From the NCBI GenBank assembly GCA_963716135.1, contig OY970289.1, positions 744,001-808,000 on the forward strand: a stretch of DNA of 64,000 nucleotides, in the 5' to 3' direction. The notes under the pieces were generated by a model that did no database searches, was not told where the DNA came from, and saw only the letters and a program-made list of their open reading frames with translations. Below, one piece after another: positions 45,263 to 53,865 of this stretch. The stretch comes from CAVRAW01 sp963716135 (GTDB lineage: Bacteria > Planctomycetota > Planctomycetia > Pirellulales > JADZDJ01). Numbering within the stretch: position 1 is the stretch's first letter; each line of letters starts with the position of its first letter. The translations under genes were made by a program, and so were the position numbers.

Positions 45263-45930
45263 GCTTTAGTATGCTTCAACGTCCACAAGACATTCCGCAG
45301 TTCAGACGATGGATCGTGGAACGTCTAAACGCATTGGCGAAAGGTGCTGACTGTGCCGAAACATTAAAGCAATGTAAAGCGATCTCGCTCCAATTGGGAC
45401 TTCCCGATGTTGCGGCAATGGTCAATGGTGACGATGCAATTGGAACGCTGTCGCGTTGTCTGTCGGCGGTCGATTTGATTCGCCGCCCAACAACGATTCC
45501 GCAATATCGACGATGGCTGATCGAGCGGCTGCACGTTTTGTCGCACGTTGAAGGTGCAGGAGAAGAGCCGCTAGTAGACCCAGCACAAACGCTCGTCGAA
45601 TGCCGCAAGTTCGCGCTTCGGCTCGGTTTGGCCGACGTGGCAGCACTCGTCAACGGTGATACGTCACTAAAGAACACTGTCGAGACCATTTCACGTTGCC
45701 TGGCAGCAATAAAGAACACAAGCAATTGCGCAATTACCGTTCAACAGGCTGCCGACCGGCTGCAATTGTCTACAAAAACAGTTTACAAACTCTGCGCCGA
45801 TGGCGTACTGCCGCACAAACGAGTTGGTCGCACCATTAAGATCGAGCCTGCCGATTTGGATTCCTTTGTTCAGACTTTCGAGAATCGTTCCGGCCGCTCT
45901 GTGGCCGATCTGGAGAAGTGTTTTCGGTAG
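45244..45930 (+). CDS. Excisionase-like MerR-type HTH protein with internal duplication
   Basis: The C-terminal domain ITVQQAADRLQLSTKTVYKL, then GVLPHKRVGRTIKIEPADLD, is the HTH_17/excisionase fold that binds DNA in many recombination directionality factors. The first 155 residues are two copies of a 70-residue unit (DIPQFRRWIVERLNALAKGA and TIPQYRRWLIERLHVLSHVE, each followed by LGL(P/A)DVAA(M/L)VNGD and SRCL(S/A)A). Position beside and antisense to the integrase supports a role as excision factor. The 3' end overlaps the integrase gene by 95 bases. The start could be 45244 or 45271. Confidence 0.7.
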   Translation: MPRRKLGFSMLQRPQDIPQFRRWIVERLNALAKGADCAETLKQCKAISLQLGLPDVAAMVNGDDAIGTLSRCLSAVDLIRRPTTIPQYRRWLIERLHVLSHVEGAGEEPLVDPAQTLVECRKFALRLGLADVAALVNGDTSLKNTVETISRCLAAIKNTSNCAITVQQAADRLQLSTKTVYKLCADGVLPHKRVGRTIKIEPADLDSFVQTFENRSGRSVADLEKCFR

Positions 45931-46915
45931 CCTTTACAAGCGCTTTGCGTAGATGGTCGCTTCGCTTGTGAACTTTGCTATAGACACGCTGCAACATGTT
46001 CAAGGTTTTGTGGCCCATGATTGCAGCCAGCGTTATGATGTCAACGCCGCGCTCAATCGCGTCTGTTGCGAATACGTGACGAATAATTCCGGGTGTTACT
46101 CGGAAACCGAGCTTCTCTTTTAGTCGCCGGCAACGATGCCCAAGCAAATCCTTATCCCAGGGCGTACCATTTAAGTTTCTGAAAATCGGCCCGGTCGGGT
46201 ATTTGGCAGCCCATTTCTTTGTGATTTCAAATGCTTTGTCATTCAGCAAAACGACGCGATTTTCCTGTTCACCCTTGGACAACTTAACGGGGAAGGTCCA
46301 ACAGCGATTTGCTTCGTCGAAGTGCTGGGCCTCGACGATCCGCGCCTCTTTTGGTCTGCACCCTGTTTGCCGCAAGATGGTCACGTAGTCGCGGAATGGC
46401 TCGTCCTTGATCGACGCTAACAGCTTGTCGAATTGGGCCGGCTCAATGTCGTAGTCTCTAACACTCTCGCGCGGCTTTTCCATATCCGCCAGCGGCGAAA
46501 CGCTAATACGGCCGCTCTTACGTGCCCAATTCAAAACCCGCTGGACCGGCCGGATAGCGTTGCGGATCGTCGAGCCGTTATTCGTGTTCGGGTATCGCTT
46601 GGCGATCCACCGCTCAACGTGAAACGGCTTCAGTTTAGAAACCCGCATTGTGCCGATCGACTTGTAAAACGATTCGAGCGGTACCTTATAGAACTTGAGC
46701 GTGGCTTCAGCGACTTTTGGCTTAATGAATGCCAAGAACTCAGCACACAGTTCCAGAAACATCGGATCAGGTCCGATGTCCCGCTGCCCGGCCATCAATT
46801 GGTGGTATCTCTCTTTCGCTTCCTCTTTTTCCACGGCAAGCCGGATGGACTTGCCGTTAATGTTCACGTACCACGCGGAATGAGACTTTTTCCAGTACGG
46901 TTTCGGCTGGCGCAT
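45836..46915 (-). CDS. Tyrosine recombinase (integrase)
   Basis: The 359-residue enzyme has an N-terminal AP2/arm-like part and SAM-like core-binding domain (about 1-150), then a catalytic domain with ArgI in QTGCRPKEARI, a lysine in the beta hairpin (FPVKLSKG), RHVFATDAIERGVDI with the second Arg, and IMGHKTLNMLQRVYSKV with His and the nucleophilic Tyr. The His that usually precedes the second Arg by three positions is Gly here (TPGIIRH). The gene reads away from tRNA-Asp, 126 bases from the tRNA 3' end, as in elements that insert at tRNA genes. Confidence 0.9.
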   Translation of the reverse strand: MRQPKPYWKKSHSAWYVNINGKSIRLAVEKEEAKERYHQLMAGQRDIGPDPMFLELCAEFLAFIKPKVAEATLKFYKVPLESFYKSIGTMRVSKLKPFHVERWIAKRYPNTNNGSTIRNAIRPVQRVLNWARKSGRISVSPLADMEKPRESVRDYDIEPAQFDKLLASIKDEPFRDYVTILRQTGCRPKEARIVEAQHFDEANRCWTFPVKLSKGEQENRVVLLNDKAFEITKKWAAKYPTGPIFRNLNGTPWDKDLLGHRCRRLKEKLGFRVTPGIIRHVFATDAIERGVDIITLAAIMGHKTLNMLQRVYSKVHKRSDHLRKALVKATENTSPDRPQSGRNDSRKSEQRNPNRQARS

Positions 46916-47040
46916 AGACGTTTCTCCCTGATGTTGAACCTTAGCTTTCCAGGGACAACATCAGGGACAAACAGGGACAAGCAGCAAAGAGGTCGCAACT
47001 GCTTGTCGCAGAATCCCAAGCCGAGAAACAACTTACAAAG

Positions 47041-47115
47041 CGAGGGTGACGGGACTTGAACCCGCGACCTCCAACGTGACAGGCTGGCGCTCTAAACCAA
47101 CTGAGCTACACCCCC
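47041..47115 (-). tRNA. tRNA-Asp(GTC), likely attachment site
   Basis: The minus strand folds as a cloverleaf. The acceptor GGGGGTG pairs with CACCCTC, the anticodon stem CCAGC/GTTGG encloses loop CTGTCAC with anticodon GTC, and the T-arm is CGGGTTCAAGTCCCG. CCA is not encoded. The 3' end faces the integrase gene, which makes this tRNA the probable integration site. I did not find the second copy of its 3' end elsewhere in the window. Confidence 0.9.
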
Positions 47116-47371
47116 GAAACGCTTTGCCCGCAGGAATTTAGTGTCAAACTCGCCCGAAATGGTTCGAGTTTTTCTGCCCTAAATCCCTGCCGGAAGCGGA
47201 ATTATATCCCTCCTAGGTAGCCCCGCAAGGCCGGCGGATTAAGCCAGTATTGGCCGCCGCCCGGCCCGGTTTTGTGACCTAGATTTGAATAAGGCTTACC
47301 GCGTTTGGGGGTCCGCCGCAAGCGGATCGCCGCGCTCGAGCGTCCATTCTGCGGGGCAATGGAGTTTCGCC

Positions 47372-47506
47372 GTGCACGAGATTTACCGAAGTGCGACAAA
47401 TTGGATTTGGGGTTTGGACCGGCAGGAATGGCTGATTGTGTTAATCGGGGCAGTAATTGTCGGCTTCCTGGCCCTGCGCGGAATGGGGTCACGGAAAGAA
47501 TATTGA
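47372..47506 (+). CDS. Small conserved membrane protein
   Basis: The 44-residue frame starts with GTG at 47372, preceded by GGAG at 7-base spacing. It reads MHEIYRSATNWIWGLDRQEW and then a membrane span (LIVLIGAVIVGFLAL) with basic residues after it (RGMGSRKEY). I recall similar short proteins from planctomycetes, with an aromatic N-terminus and GSR-type C-terminus. Function unknown. Confidence 0.6.
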   Translation: MHEIYRSATNWIWGLDRQEWLIVLIGAVIVGFLALRGMGSRKEY

Positions 47507-47612
47507 ACTGGCGAACCAGGCGAACGAAAGTCGCCCGACGCCGGAAAACTGACAAGCGACTGCGGACCACCGATCAACCACCAATTCCTTATCTGGGTAT
47601 CTGCTCTTTGCT

Positions 47613-48581
47613 ATGTGGATTCTAACTGCCATCGAATGGTCGAATATCCATCTCAGCACGCCCGTGGCCTTGGCCGCCGTGGCGACCATCGGGTATTTCG
47701 TCGGCCGCAGCAAGCGTGAAAAGCAAAGCGCCTCCAGCGAAGCCCAGGCTCGCCGCGAACTGAAGCGTGCCCAAGCTGTCGCCAAGGAGCTGGAGCAAAT
47801 TGCCGACGTCGTGCGCCGCAGCCTGGCCACGCATCATTCCAGCGTACTGAAATTCAAAGACCGCATGTCCTCCATGGGCTCGGTCGCCAAAGAAGGCGCC
47901 TGGCAAGACCTGTGTGCCGAAGCGGAAGAGATGCTCAAGCCCACGCTGCAGTTGGCGGCCCAAATGGCGGCAGCCTACGATCAAATCCGACAGCAATCGA
48001 ACAACTTGATGACCTTTACCGAAGTGCGCACCGATGCGCTGACCGGCGTGAGCAATCGCCGGGCTTTGGACGACACGCTGGAATCGCTATTGGCCATGTT
48101 GCATCGCTACGAACAGACCTTTTCCATCCTGATCGTCGATATCGACCACTTCAAACAGCTCAACGACGAGCAGGGACACCTCTACGGCGACCGCATGCTC
48201 AAGGCCGTGGCCAAATTGTTGGCCGACACCGTCCGCGAAACCGACATGGTGGCCCGCTACGGCGGCGAAGAGTTCGTGATTGTCATGCCGCAAACTCCGC
48301 TGGATGGCGCCATCATTTTCGCCGATCGGTTGCGGCAGCGCATCGAACAAGATCTGCCGCTCACGGTCAGCGGCGGCGTCACCGCCACGGCCGAAGGCGA
48401 CGATTCGCAAACCTTGCTGGCCCGCGCCGATGCCGCGCTGTACAGTGCCAAAGCGGCCGGCCGCAATCGGCTGTTCTGCCACACCGGTCAGTCGATCGAA
48501 CCGGCCGTGGTCGATGACGACGCGGTGCCCCCGATTCCCACGGCCAACGGCCAAGCGCTCACCGCAAAAGCCAATAGCTAA
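47613..48581 (+). CDS. Diguanylate cyclase (GGDEF), membrane-anchored
   Basis: The 322-residue protein has one N-terminal membrane span (about 15-30), a coiled-coil linker (40-130) and a GGDEF domain. The active site is GGEEF (217-221), with the upstream FSILIVDIDHFKQLNDEQGH metal-binding Asp and an RxxD inhibitory site RETD (208-211) at the right distance. It should make c-di-GMP from GTP with product feedback. A flexible Pro/Ala tail ends it. The gene next to it is convergent. Confidence 0.9.
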   Translation: MWILTAIEWSNIHLSTPVALAAVATIGYFVGRSKREKQSASSEAQARRELKRAQAVAKELEQIADVVRRSLATHHSSVLKFKDRMSSMGSVAKEGAWQDLCAEAEEMLKPTLQLAAQMAAAYDQIRQQSNNLMTFTEVRTDALTGVSNRRALDDTLESLLAMLHRYEQTFSILIVDIDHFKQLNDEQGHLYGDRMLKAVAKLLADTVRETDMVARYGGEEFVIVMPQTPLDGAIIFADRLRQRIEQDLPLTVSGGVTATAEGDDSQTLLARADAALYSAKAAGRNRLFCHTGQSIEPAVVDDDAVPPIPTANGQALTAKANS

Positions 48582-48620
48582 GCGCCTCCCTTGCTTGCGC
48601 GGCGGGCTCGGCTGCTTCGA

Positions 48621-49589
48621 TTACAGCACGCCCCTGGCCGGGTTGTAGCCTAACTGGTTGCCACGGCGCAAATCGTCCTGAGCCTGCTCGCCGTGGCCGA
48701 GCTTCTCCTGCACCAGCCCGCGGTGGTGATACATCACTGCCAGGTCGCCGTCCGCCTGCTTGAGTTCGGCTTGCAGGCGGCGGAGATCAAATCGGAACTG
48801 CTGCTCGAGCAATCGCCGCTTTTGCAATTCCCTGATTTCGACCGCGCGGTCCAAGTCCGCCAGCGCGTCGTTGTTGCGATCCAGCAGATGCAGCAAATAG
48901 CCGCGCGTGTCCAGAAATGTGGCGTATTCCGTCGTCTGTTGCCCCACTTCCGCAAGCGCCTGATCGATGTCTTCCAGACCCTCGGGCAATTCCATTTGCG
49001 CCAAGGCGCGAATGTAAGCGCGCGAATTGAGAAACCTTGGCGTCGCGCGGAGCTTGACTGCCTGCGTGGCGTCGTCGATGGCCTCGCGGCCGCGCCCCAT
49101 GCGGACAAAAACCCATGCGCGGTTCGAGTACACCTCGGCCTGATCGAAAAACCACAAATTGCGCCGCGACGGCAAATGATCTCGATCCTTAACCTGATTG
49201 ACCAGATCGTTCCAATCGGCCAGGCTGCCGGCCAGGTCGTTCAGCTCGCTGCGCCACATGCGCGCAAAAATCGCAATTCCAAATCGTCGGGATTCCAATA
49301 AATCGCCCGGCTCACGTCGCGCAGCGCCGGGCAAGTCGCCCGCCAGCAGCCGCCTTTCGGCGCGGCTGGTGAACCATCGCGAAACCATTCCGCGGCCGGC
49401 GGAAATCAACTGCGGGCCGAAGACCGTCGGCACGATCAGGCCGATCACCAGCGCGATCAACACAATCCGCTTGGCCTTGATATTGATCTTGGGCCGGCGG
49501 GGCGCTTCGTCATCCTGATATTGGATGTTTTCAAATCGCGGGGGCAGCGGAAATCCGTGCTCGTCGTACTCGCGGAATTCAGTCGCCAT
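48621..49589 (-). CDS. TPR-repeat membrane protein, with two compensating frameshifts
   Basis: The product starts MATEFREYDEHGFPLPPRFE and has one membrane span (about residues 42-64). Helical TPR-like repeats follow (EVYSNRAWVFVRMGRGREAI, LDTRGYLLHLLDRNNDALAD, MYHHRGLVQEKLGHGEQAQD), ending in LGYNPARGVL, a common end in planctomycetes. Between about 49322 and 49260 the frame reads an unnatural segment (REPGDLLESRRFGIAIFARM). The neighbouring frame reads DVSRAIYWNPDDLELRFLRA, a perfect TPR helix pair, so two indels shift out and back. Probably a scaffold for protein contacts. Confidence 0.7.
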   Translation of the reverse strand: MATEFREYDEHGFPLPPRFENIQYQDDEAPRRPKINIKAKRIVLIALVIGLIVPTVFGPQLISAGRGMVSRWFTSRAERRLLAGDLPGAARREPGDLLESRRFGIAIFARMWRSELNDLAGSLADWNDLVNQVKDRDHLPSRRNLWFFDQAEVYSNRAWVFVRMGRGREAIDDATQAVKLRATPRFLNSRAYIRALAQMELPEGLEDIDQALAEVGQQTTEYATFLDTRGYLLHLLDRNNDALADLDRAVEIRELQKRRLLEQQFRFDLRRLQAELKQADGDLAVMYHHRGLVQEKLGHGEQAQDDLRRGNQLGYNPARGVL

Positions 49590-49830
49590 ATGCCGGTTCT
49601 TCCTTGTTGCCGCCTCCAGAATAAGCATAGACAGGAAAAGGCCGAAAGCAAAAGGGCGCAGGCAGAAGATGCCAGCGGCCCGATTTCAGCGTTTCTGCGT
49701 TCTGCTTTCTGCCTTCTGCTTTTTCCCCACGTTGACGCCCTTGCGATGTCGCCGTACATTGCAAGCTCCTGAGACGATCGCCGTGTCCGCATTCGGCGAT
49801 CCAGCCTTTTCTCTCCCAGGAGGACCCGTC

Positions 49831-50154
49831 ATGCCCCTGTTCGAAATTGAAACCGACGCGCATATCATCATCACCTGGGCCGACGACGACGCTGCCGCCA
49901 ACACCGTGGCCAACCGCGCCTACCCAGGTGAGAAGGTCGTTCGATTAACCAGGCGTCCCCGCGACAGTTGGGTCATCTCCAAATCGGTGCTGGGCATCAC
50001 CGGCCACGTCGACGTCTGCCACACCGCCCGCGATTGCCTGAGCAAAGCTCACGGCGACAAAGTCCACGCCATCCGCATCTACATGCACGAAACCGGCGAA
50101 GATCTGGAACGGGCCCGCAAAGTCATCGAATCGAACATGGTCATGGGCTGGTGA
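49831..50154 (+). CDS. Conserved hypothetical protein (107 residues)
   Basis: The product MPLFEIETDAHIIITWADDD... ends ERARKVIESNMVMGW. The ATG at 49831 has a good AGGAGG site and the frame upstream is not coding. The protein is small, mixed alpha/beta and soluble. I recall near-identical proteins in planctomycetes, with no function. It lies in a short T/C-rich stretch without other genes. Confidence 0.65.
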   Translation: MPLFEIETDAHIIITWADDDAAANTVANRAYPGEKVVRLTRRPRDSWVISKSVLGITGHVDVCHTARDCLSKAHGDKVHAIRIYMHETGEDLERARKVIESNMVMGW

Positions 50155-50208
50155 GAGCCCGATGCGCAAGCAAGGGTTTGGCAGTGATGTAGAATCGGCG
50201 ATCAACGC

Positions 50209-50236
50209 AAGCCCAGGGGTTGCAACCCCTGGGCTT
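50209..50236. repeat. 28-bp perfect palindrome, copy 1
   Basis: The sequence reads AAGCCCAGGGGTTG and then its exact complement CAACCCCTGGGCTT. A near-identical palindrome lies at 55648-55675, differing only at matching positions of the two arms. It may be a dispersed REP-like element. Confidence 0.85.
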
Positions 50237-50284
50237 CTTTGTTGCGCAACAGGTTACAATGAGGCTGGCTGGGAGTGCACAATC

Positions 50285-50938
50285 ATGGCGGAAAGTCAAC
50301 GAATTTTCTCTCGGGGCTTCGTCATTTGGATTTGCGTGTGCGCATCACCGCTCTTTTTGTTTCCACTGTTTCAATACCTCGCCGTCGCACCGACAGGATC
50401 GATCACCTTTGTATGGTTTCAACCGATGCTCGCGCTGCCGGCTTTGGTAGGGCTAGGAAGCCTGTTGGTAACGCCTTTCTTTCTCTTCTCTCGCCGCTTC
50501 CGACATCGCGCAATCCGCTACCTCATCGTTTCACCGATCATGATTGCTGCAGTTTTTATTGGCTTACGGCTAAGTGACCAGGTTCGCGCCGCGGCCTTTC
50601 ATAGCCTCGCTCTGCGCAGCGCTCCGTTGGTGCAAGCCATTCGCTCCTACGAATCGCAGAAAGGACGGCCTCCAGAGGACATAACTTCACTGGTGCCCGA
50701 ATTTCTTTCCACCATTCCCGAAACTGGCATGGCAGCTTATCCAAAATATATCTACGAGAGTGGACCCAAGGCAGCGGAGCGCTACTATGGCAATCCCTGG
50801 GTGTTGATAGTCCACACTCCAATCGGATTCCTCAATTGGGACGATTTTCTATACTTTCCTCTGCAGAATTATCCGCCCGCGAATCTCGCAGGCGAGCCGT
50901 ATGAGCGAATAGCGGATTGGGCGTATCTGCACGAGTGA
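50285..50938 (+). CDS. Membrane protein of unknown function
   Basis: The product starts MAESQRIFSRGFVIWICVCA and has three hydrophobic spans within the first 105 residues (for example FVIWICVCASPLFLFPLF, ALPALVGLGSLLVTPFFLF, YLIVSPIMIAAVFIGL). A soluble part follows with ALRSAPLVQAIRSYESQKGR and FLSTIPETGMAAYPKYIYES, similar to pilin-like periplasmic parts. The start at 50285 is preferred because the frame upstream has no ribosome binding site. It precedes the rhomboid gene. Confidence 0.6.
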   Translation: MAESQRIFSRGFVIWICVCASPLFLFPLFQYLAVAPTGSITFVWFQPMLALPALVGLGSLLVTPFFLFSRRFRHRAIRYLIVSPIMIAAVFIGLRLSDQVRAAAFHSLALRSAPLVQAIRSYESQKGRPPEDITSLVPEFLSTIPETGMAAYPKYIYESGPKAAERYYGNPWVLIVHTPIGFLNWDDFLYFPLQNYPPANLAGEPYERIADWAYLHE

Positions 50939-50969
50939 CAAAAACAAACGCCTTCGGTAGAGCACACAT

Positions 50970-51734
50970 ATGGTCTTCCCACTCAGCGACGACAATTCCG
51001 ATCGGCGGCTTACGCCGGTCGTCAATTACGCGATCATCGCCGTCAATGTGTTCGTGTTCGTCGTGTTCCAGGGCTTCGGCGCCAACGACAAAATCAGCTA
51101 CAAGCTGGCCACCGTGCCGGCGGAGATCAAAACTGGCAAAGACGTGGTCACGCCAGACCGTGTGGTCACCGATCCGACCAGCGGCGATCAATTCCTGGTG
51201 CCCGGTCTGCAGCCCACGCCCGTGCCTGTTTATCTGACGCTGATCACGTCGATGTTCATGCATGCAGGCATCGCGCACATCCTGGGAAACATGTGGTTCC
51301 TGTGGATCTTCGGCGACAACGTGGAAGACCGCATGGGGCACGTGCGCTACCTGGCATTTTATTTGCTGACCGGAATCATTGCGTCGCTGTGCCACGTGGC
51401 GATGAATTTCAGCGGCCCGAAAAGTTTGATCCCGAGCCTGGGAGCATCGGGCGCCATTTCGGGCGTGATGGGAGCATACCTGGTTTTCTCCCCGACTCGC
51501 CGCGTGCGGGCGCTGCTCTTGCGCGTGATCGTCGATATCCCCGGCTACATGGCCGTCGGCTTGTGGTTCCTGTTTCAAATCGTCAGCAGCATGGGATTGC
51601 TGGGGGGCGGCGGCGAAGCAGAGGGCGTGGCTTACGCCGCGCACGTGGGCGGCTTCGTCGCCGGGGTGCTGCTGGCCAAGCCGTTTCTGTTGGGCCTGGA
51701 ACAGGCGCCGCCATTTTCGTCAGGCCGAACCTGA
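50970..51734 (+). CDS. Rhomboid family intramembrane serine protease
   Basis: The 254-residue protein has six to seven hydrophobic segments. The catalytic Ser is in SLGASGAISGVMGAYL and the partner His in YAAHVGGFVAGVLLA, the diagnostic pair. HILGNMWFLWIFGDNVEDRM carries the family L1-loop motif. A loop after the first span (about 45-85) is unusually long. The start at 50970 is supported by the first residues MVFPLSDDNSDRRLTPVVNY, common in bacterial rhomboids. Confidence 0.9.
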   Translation: MVFPLSDDNSDRRLTPVVNYAIIAVNVFVFVVFQGFGANDKISYKLATVPAEIKTGKDVVTPDRVVTDPTSGDQFLVPGLQPTPVPVYLTLITSMFMHAGIAHILGNMWFLWIFGDNVEDRMGHVRYLAFYLLTGIIASLCHVAMNFSGPKSLIPSLGASGAISGVMGAYLVFSPTRRVRALLLRVIVDIPGYMAVGLWFLFQIVSSMGLLGGGGEAEGVAYAAHVGGFVAGVLLAKPFLLGLEQAPPFSSGRT

Positions 51735-51753
51735 ATCGCCAGCCAGGTTCTCG

Positions 51754-52521
51754 CTAGGTTTCCGCTTCGACAGCGATTGGCGCAATTTCTTCAGCACTCC
51801 GCGCTGACGTCAGCGCTATAAACGTCACCAGAATTGCCGCCAGCACGATGGACGAGCCGATCGTGCCGAAGCCCAGTCCGCCCTGAGCATGCGACTTGGT
51901 CAGCACGTCGCCCATGGTGGCGCCGAAGGGGCGCGTGAGCACGAAGGCAATCCAAAATAGCGCCACGCGCGAAGCTTTTGTGAACAGGGCGGCAAGCGTA
52001 ACCAAACCGATCGCGGCGCCGATGAGCAGCGCTCCGCCGGCGAAGCCCAGGCCCGAATCGTCGGCCAGGAAATCGCCCAGCGCCGTGCCCAGCGTATTGG
52101 AAAAGAGGATGGCGATCCAATACAGCAGCTCGACGCGAAACGTTCTGATGTTAACCACCGAGAGCGAATCTCCAGTGAGCCGCCAAATGAGAAAGATGGT
52201 GCACAGGATGCAAACCAAAATCAGGCTGCCGGTCGCGTAGCCCAGACCCAGTGTGCGGTCCATGTAGTCCGACATCGTGGTGCCGGCGGTGCTGGTGGAA
52301 AGAATGACCGTCCAATACAGCCAGGGGAGATAGCGTTTGGAGCACAACTGCCAAACGAGTGTTACGAGGAAAACTGATATCAACATCAACGAGCTGATGG
52401 CATAGCCCACGTTCAGCGTCATCGACAGCAGATCGCCGGCGGTCTCGCCCAGCGTCGTGGCGCTGATCTTCATGATCCAGAAGGCCAGCGTGATGTATGG
52501 AAGTTTATTTGCGCGCTGCAT
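51754..52521 (-). CDS. COG4705-like multi-span membrane protein
   Basis: The product starts MQRANKLPYITLAFWIMKIS and has about eight spans organised as four repeats. Each has a Thr-rich G-D motif: TLGETAGDLLSMTLNVGY, TSTAGTTMSDYMDRTLGLGY, NTLGTALGDFLADDSGLGF and GATMGDVLTKSHAQGGLGFG. This repeat is the hallmark of COG4705, an uncharacterised membrane family possibly in transport. A frame extends to 52620, but 52521 is a more likely start. A short hairpin (51727-51750) lies between it and the convergent rhomboid gene. Confidence 0.75.
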   Translation of the reverse strand: MQRANKLPYITLAFWIMKISATTLGETAGDLLSMTLNVGYAISSLMLISVFLVTLVWQLCSKRYLPWLYWTVILSTSTAGTTMSDYMDRTLGLGYATGSLILVCILCTIFLIWRLTGDSLSVVNIRTFRVELLYWIAILFSNTLGTALGDFLADDSGLGFAGGALLIGAAIGLVTLAALFTKASRVALFWIAFVLTRPFGATMGDVLTKSHAQGGLGFGTIGSSIVLAAILVTFIALTSARSAEEIAPIAVEAET

Positions 52522-52697
52522 TGTCGATGCTCGTGAAGATGCGAAATTCACGATACGGTCGCGAAAACTCGCCGGCAATCGCGATAAGCCATTTCTTATT
52601 CGGAGCTTTGGGGCATTCAACGCTCCATCATGGCAGCGCCCACACGTGCGCGACAGCTCCGCCGATGTCGGCGGTCGAGAATGAAAATGGCAACGGA

Positions 52698-53327
52698 CTA
52701 TTGCGCTTGGGGGTTCGCTAGCTCGAACGCAACCAGCGTGTTCTTGCTGACCGGGTCGCCGTTATCGACCACGCCCAAAAGTGCCCAATTGCCGTTTTCC
52801 AACTTTGGCCCCTGGCACAGGCCTTCCAGGTTTTCGCCGATGCTGTTTCCCTCCGACTTCGAGTCGAACAGCAACGTCTTTTTCACCGGAGTATATTTTT
52901 GGCCGATCAAGCCTTTGGCCAACGCTCCATGGCTGATGTCGGTCGCTCCCGTGAAATCGATTTGAAAGATTCGCGTTTCCAGCGGCGGCAATCCCTCCAC
53001 CGCCGATCGCTCCAGCGACAACAGCGTGCCGTCGGGCAATTCCACCAGGTCGCTCAACCCGTTGCAGATCGGTTTGCCGATGCCGCCGTGAATCGGCTCG
53101 GTGAGATAGGCGTACTCTTCGGCCGGCGTCACCGTGTTGCCGCTGACCGCCAGCCGCTGCAATCGCACCACCGTGCCGGCCTTGTCCGTGGAAACCGGTC
53201 CATCGGCGGTGAGCGCCTCTTCGTTGGCCGTCCACATTTCCTTGCCGTCGGCGCGGCGCGTGAGCGATTCCAATCCGCGATTGAACACCTGCGTGGCGAA
53301 CACCGGCGGCAGGTTGATCGTTTGCAA
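52698..53327 (-). pseudogene. Esterase-like phytase family protein, C-terminal part after frameshift
   Basis: This frame reads TINLPPVFATQVFNRGLESL, then ELPDGTLLSLERSA and NLEGLCQGPKLENGNWALLG, matching the C-terminal blades of the esterase-like phytase (PF13449) beta-propeller. The start at 53327 is an artefact, because the upstream frame supplies the N-terminus. The frame is lost near 53328-53345; adding two bases gives ...YTLAQSGKLLQTINL, a smooth join. The likely substrate of the family is a phosphoester, though many members are uncharacterised. Confidence 0.7.
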
Positions 53328-53808
53328 TAATTTGCCGCTGCGCCAGCGTGTATTCGTAAACTTTCGGCGCGCCGCCGGCCGGCGCCTCGTCGCTCAGCAG
53401 TACGCTGTTGCGCTGCGGATTGGTGTAGGCCACGCCTTCGTAATCGCGGGTGTCGGCAATCGTGTCGCCCCCCAGTATCTTGTGCTCGATGATCTTTCCG
53501 TCTTTATCGAAGCGCACGCCCAGCGCGACCAGGTGATTCGAGCCGTCCATCACGGCGATGTACGTGTCGTCGCCCAAATACGTCACGCCGCTTAAGCCCG
53601 CAATCGTGAACGTGGCGCCGTTTTGATCTTTCGCTGAGCTTTCCGATTCGCTCAGCCGGACTTTGCCGCGATAGGTCAACGTCAGCGGCCCAGCGGCCAG
53701 TCCGACATCCGCGCCGATGAGGGCAAACGCGCAAACAAACGGCAAGAAGAAATGGAGGCGTCGCATGGCGAGTCGAGCGTAGCCTCGCGCAGCATGCCGC
53801 AAGCGCAA
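53328..53808 (-). pseudogene. Esterase-like phytase family protein, N-terminal part before frameshift
   Basis: The first codons encode MRLRHAARGYARLAMRRLHF and then a signal peptide (FLPFVCAFALIGADVGLAAG), so the protein is exported. The first propeller blade follows (FTIAGLSGVTYLGDDTYIAV, DTRDYEGVAYTNPQRNSVLL). A second Met within the leader (MRRLHFFLP, 53766) could be the true start. The open frame continues to 52762 in a wrong frame after the shift, so only the part down to about 53328 is meaningful. Confidence 0.7.
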
Positions 53809-53865
53809 ATAAGCTTTAGCTCACCCTCACCCTATCCTCTCTCGATGATCGGGAGGATTCCACCC

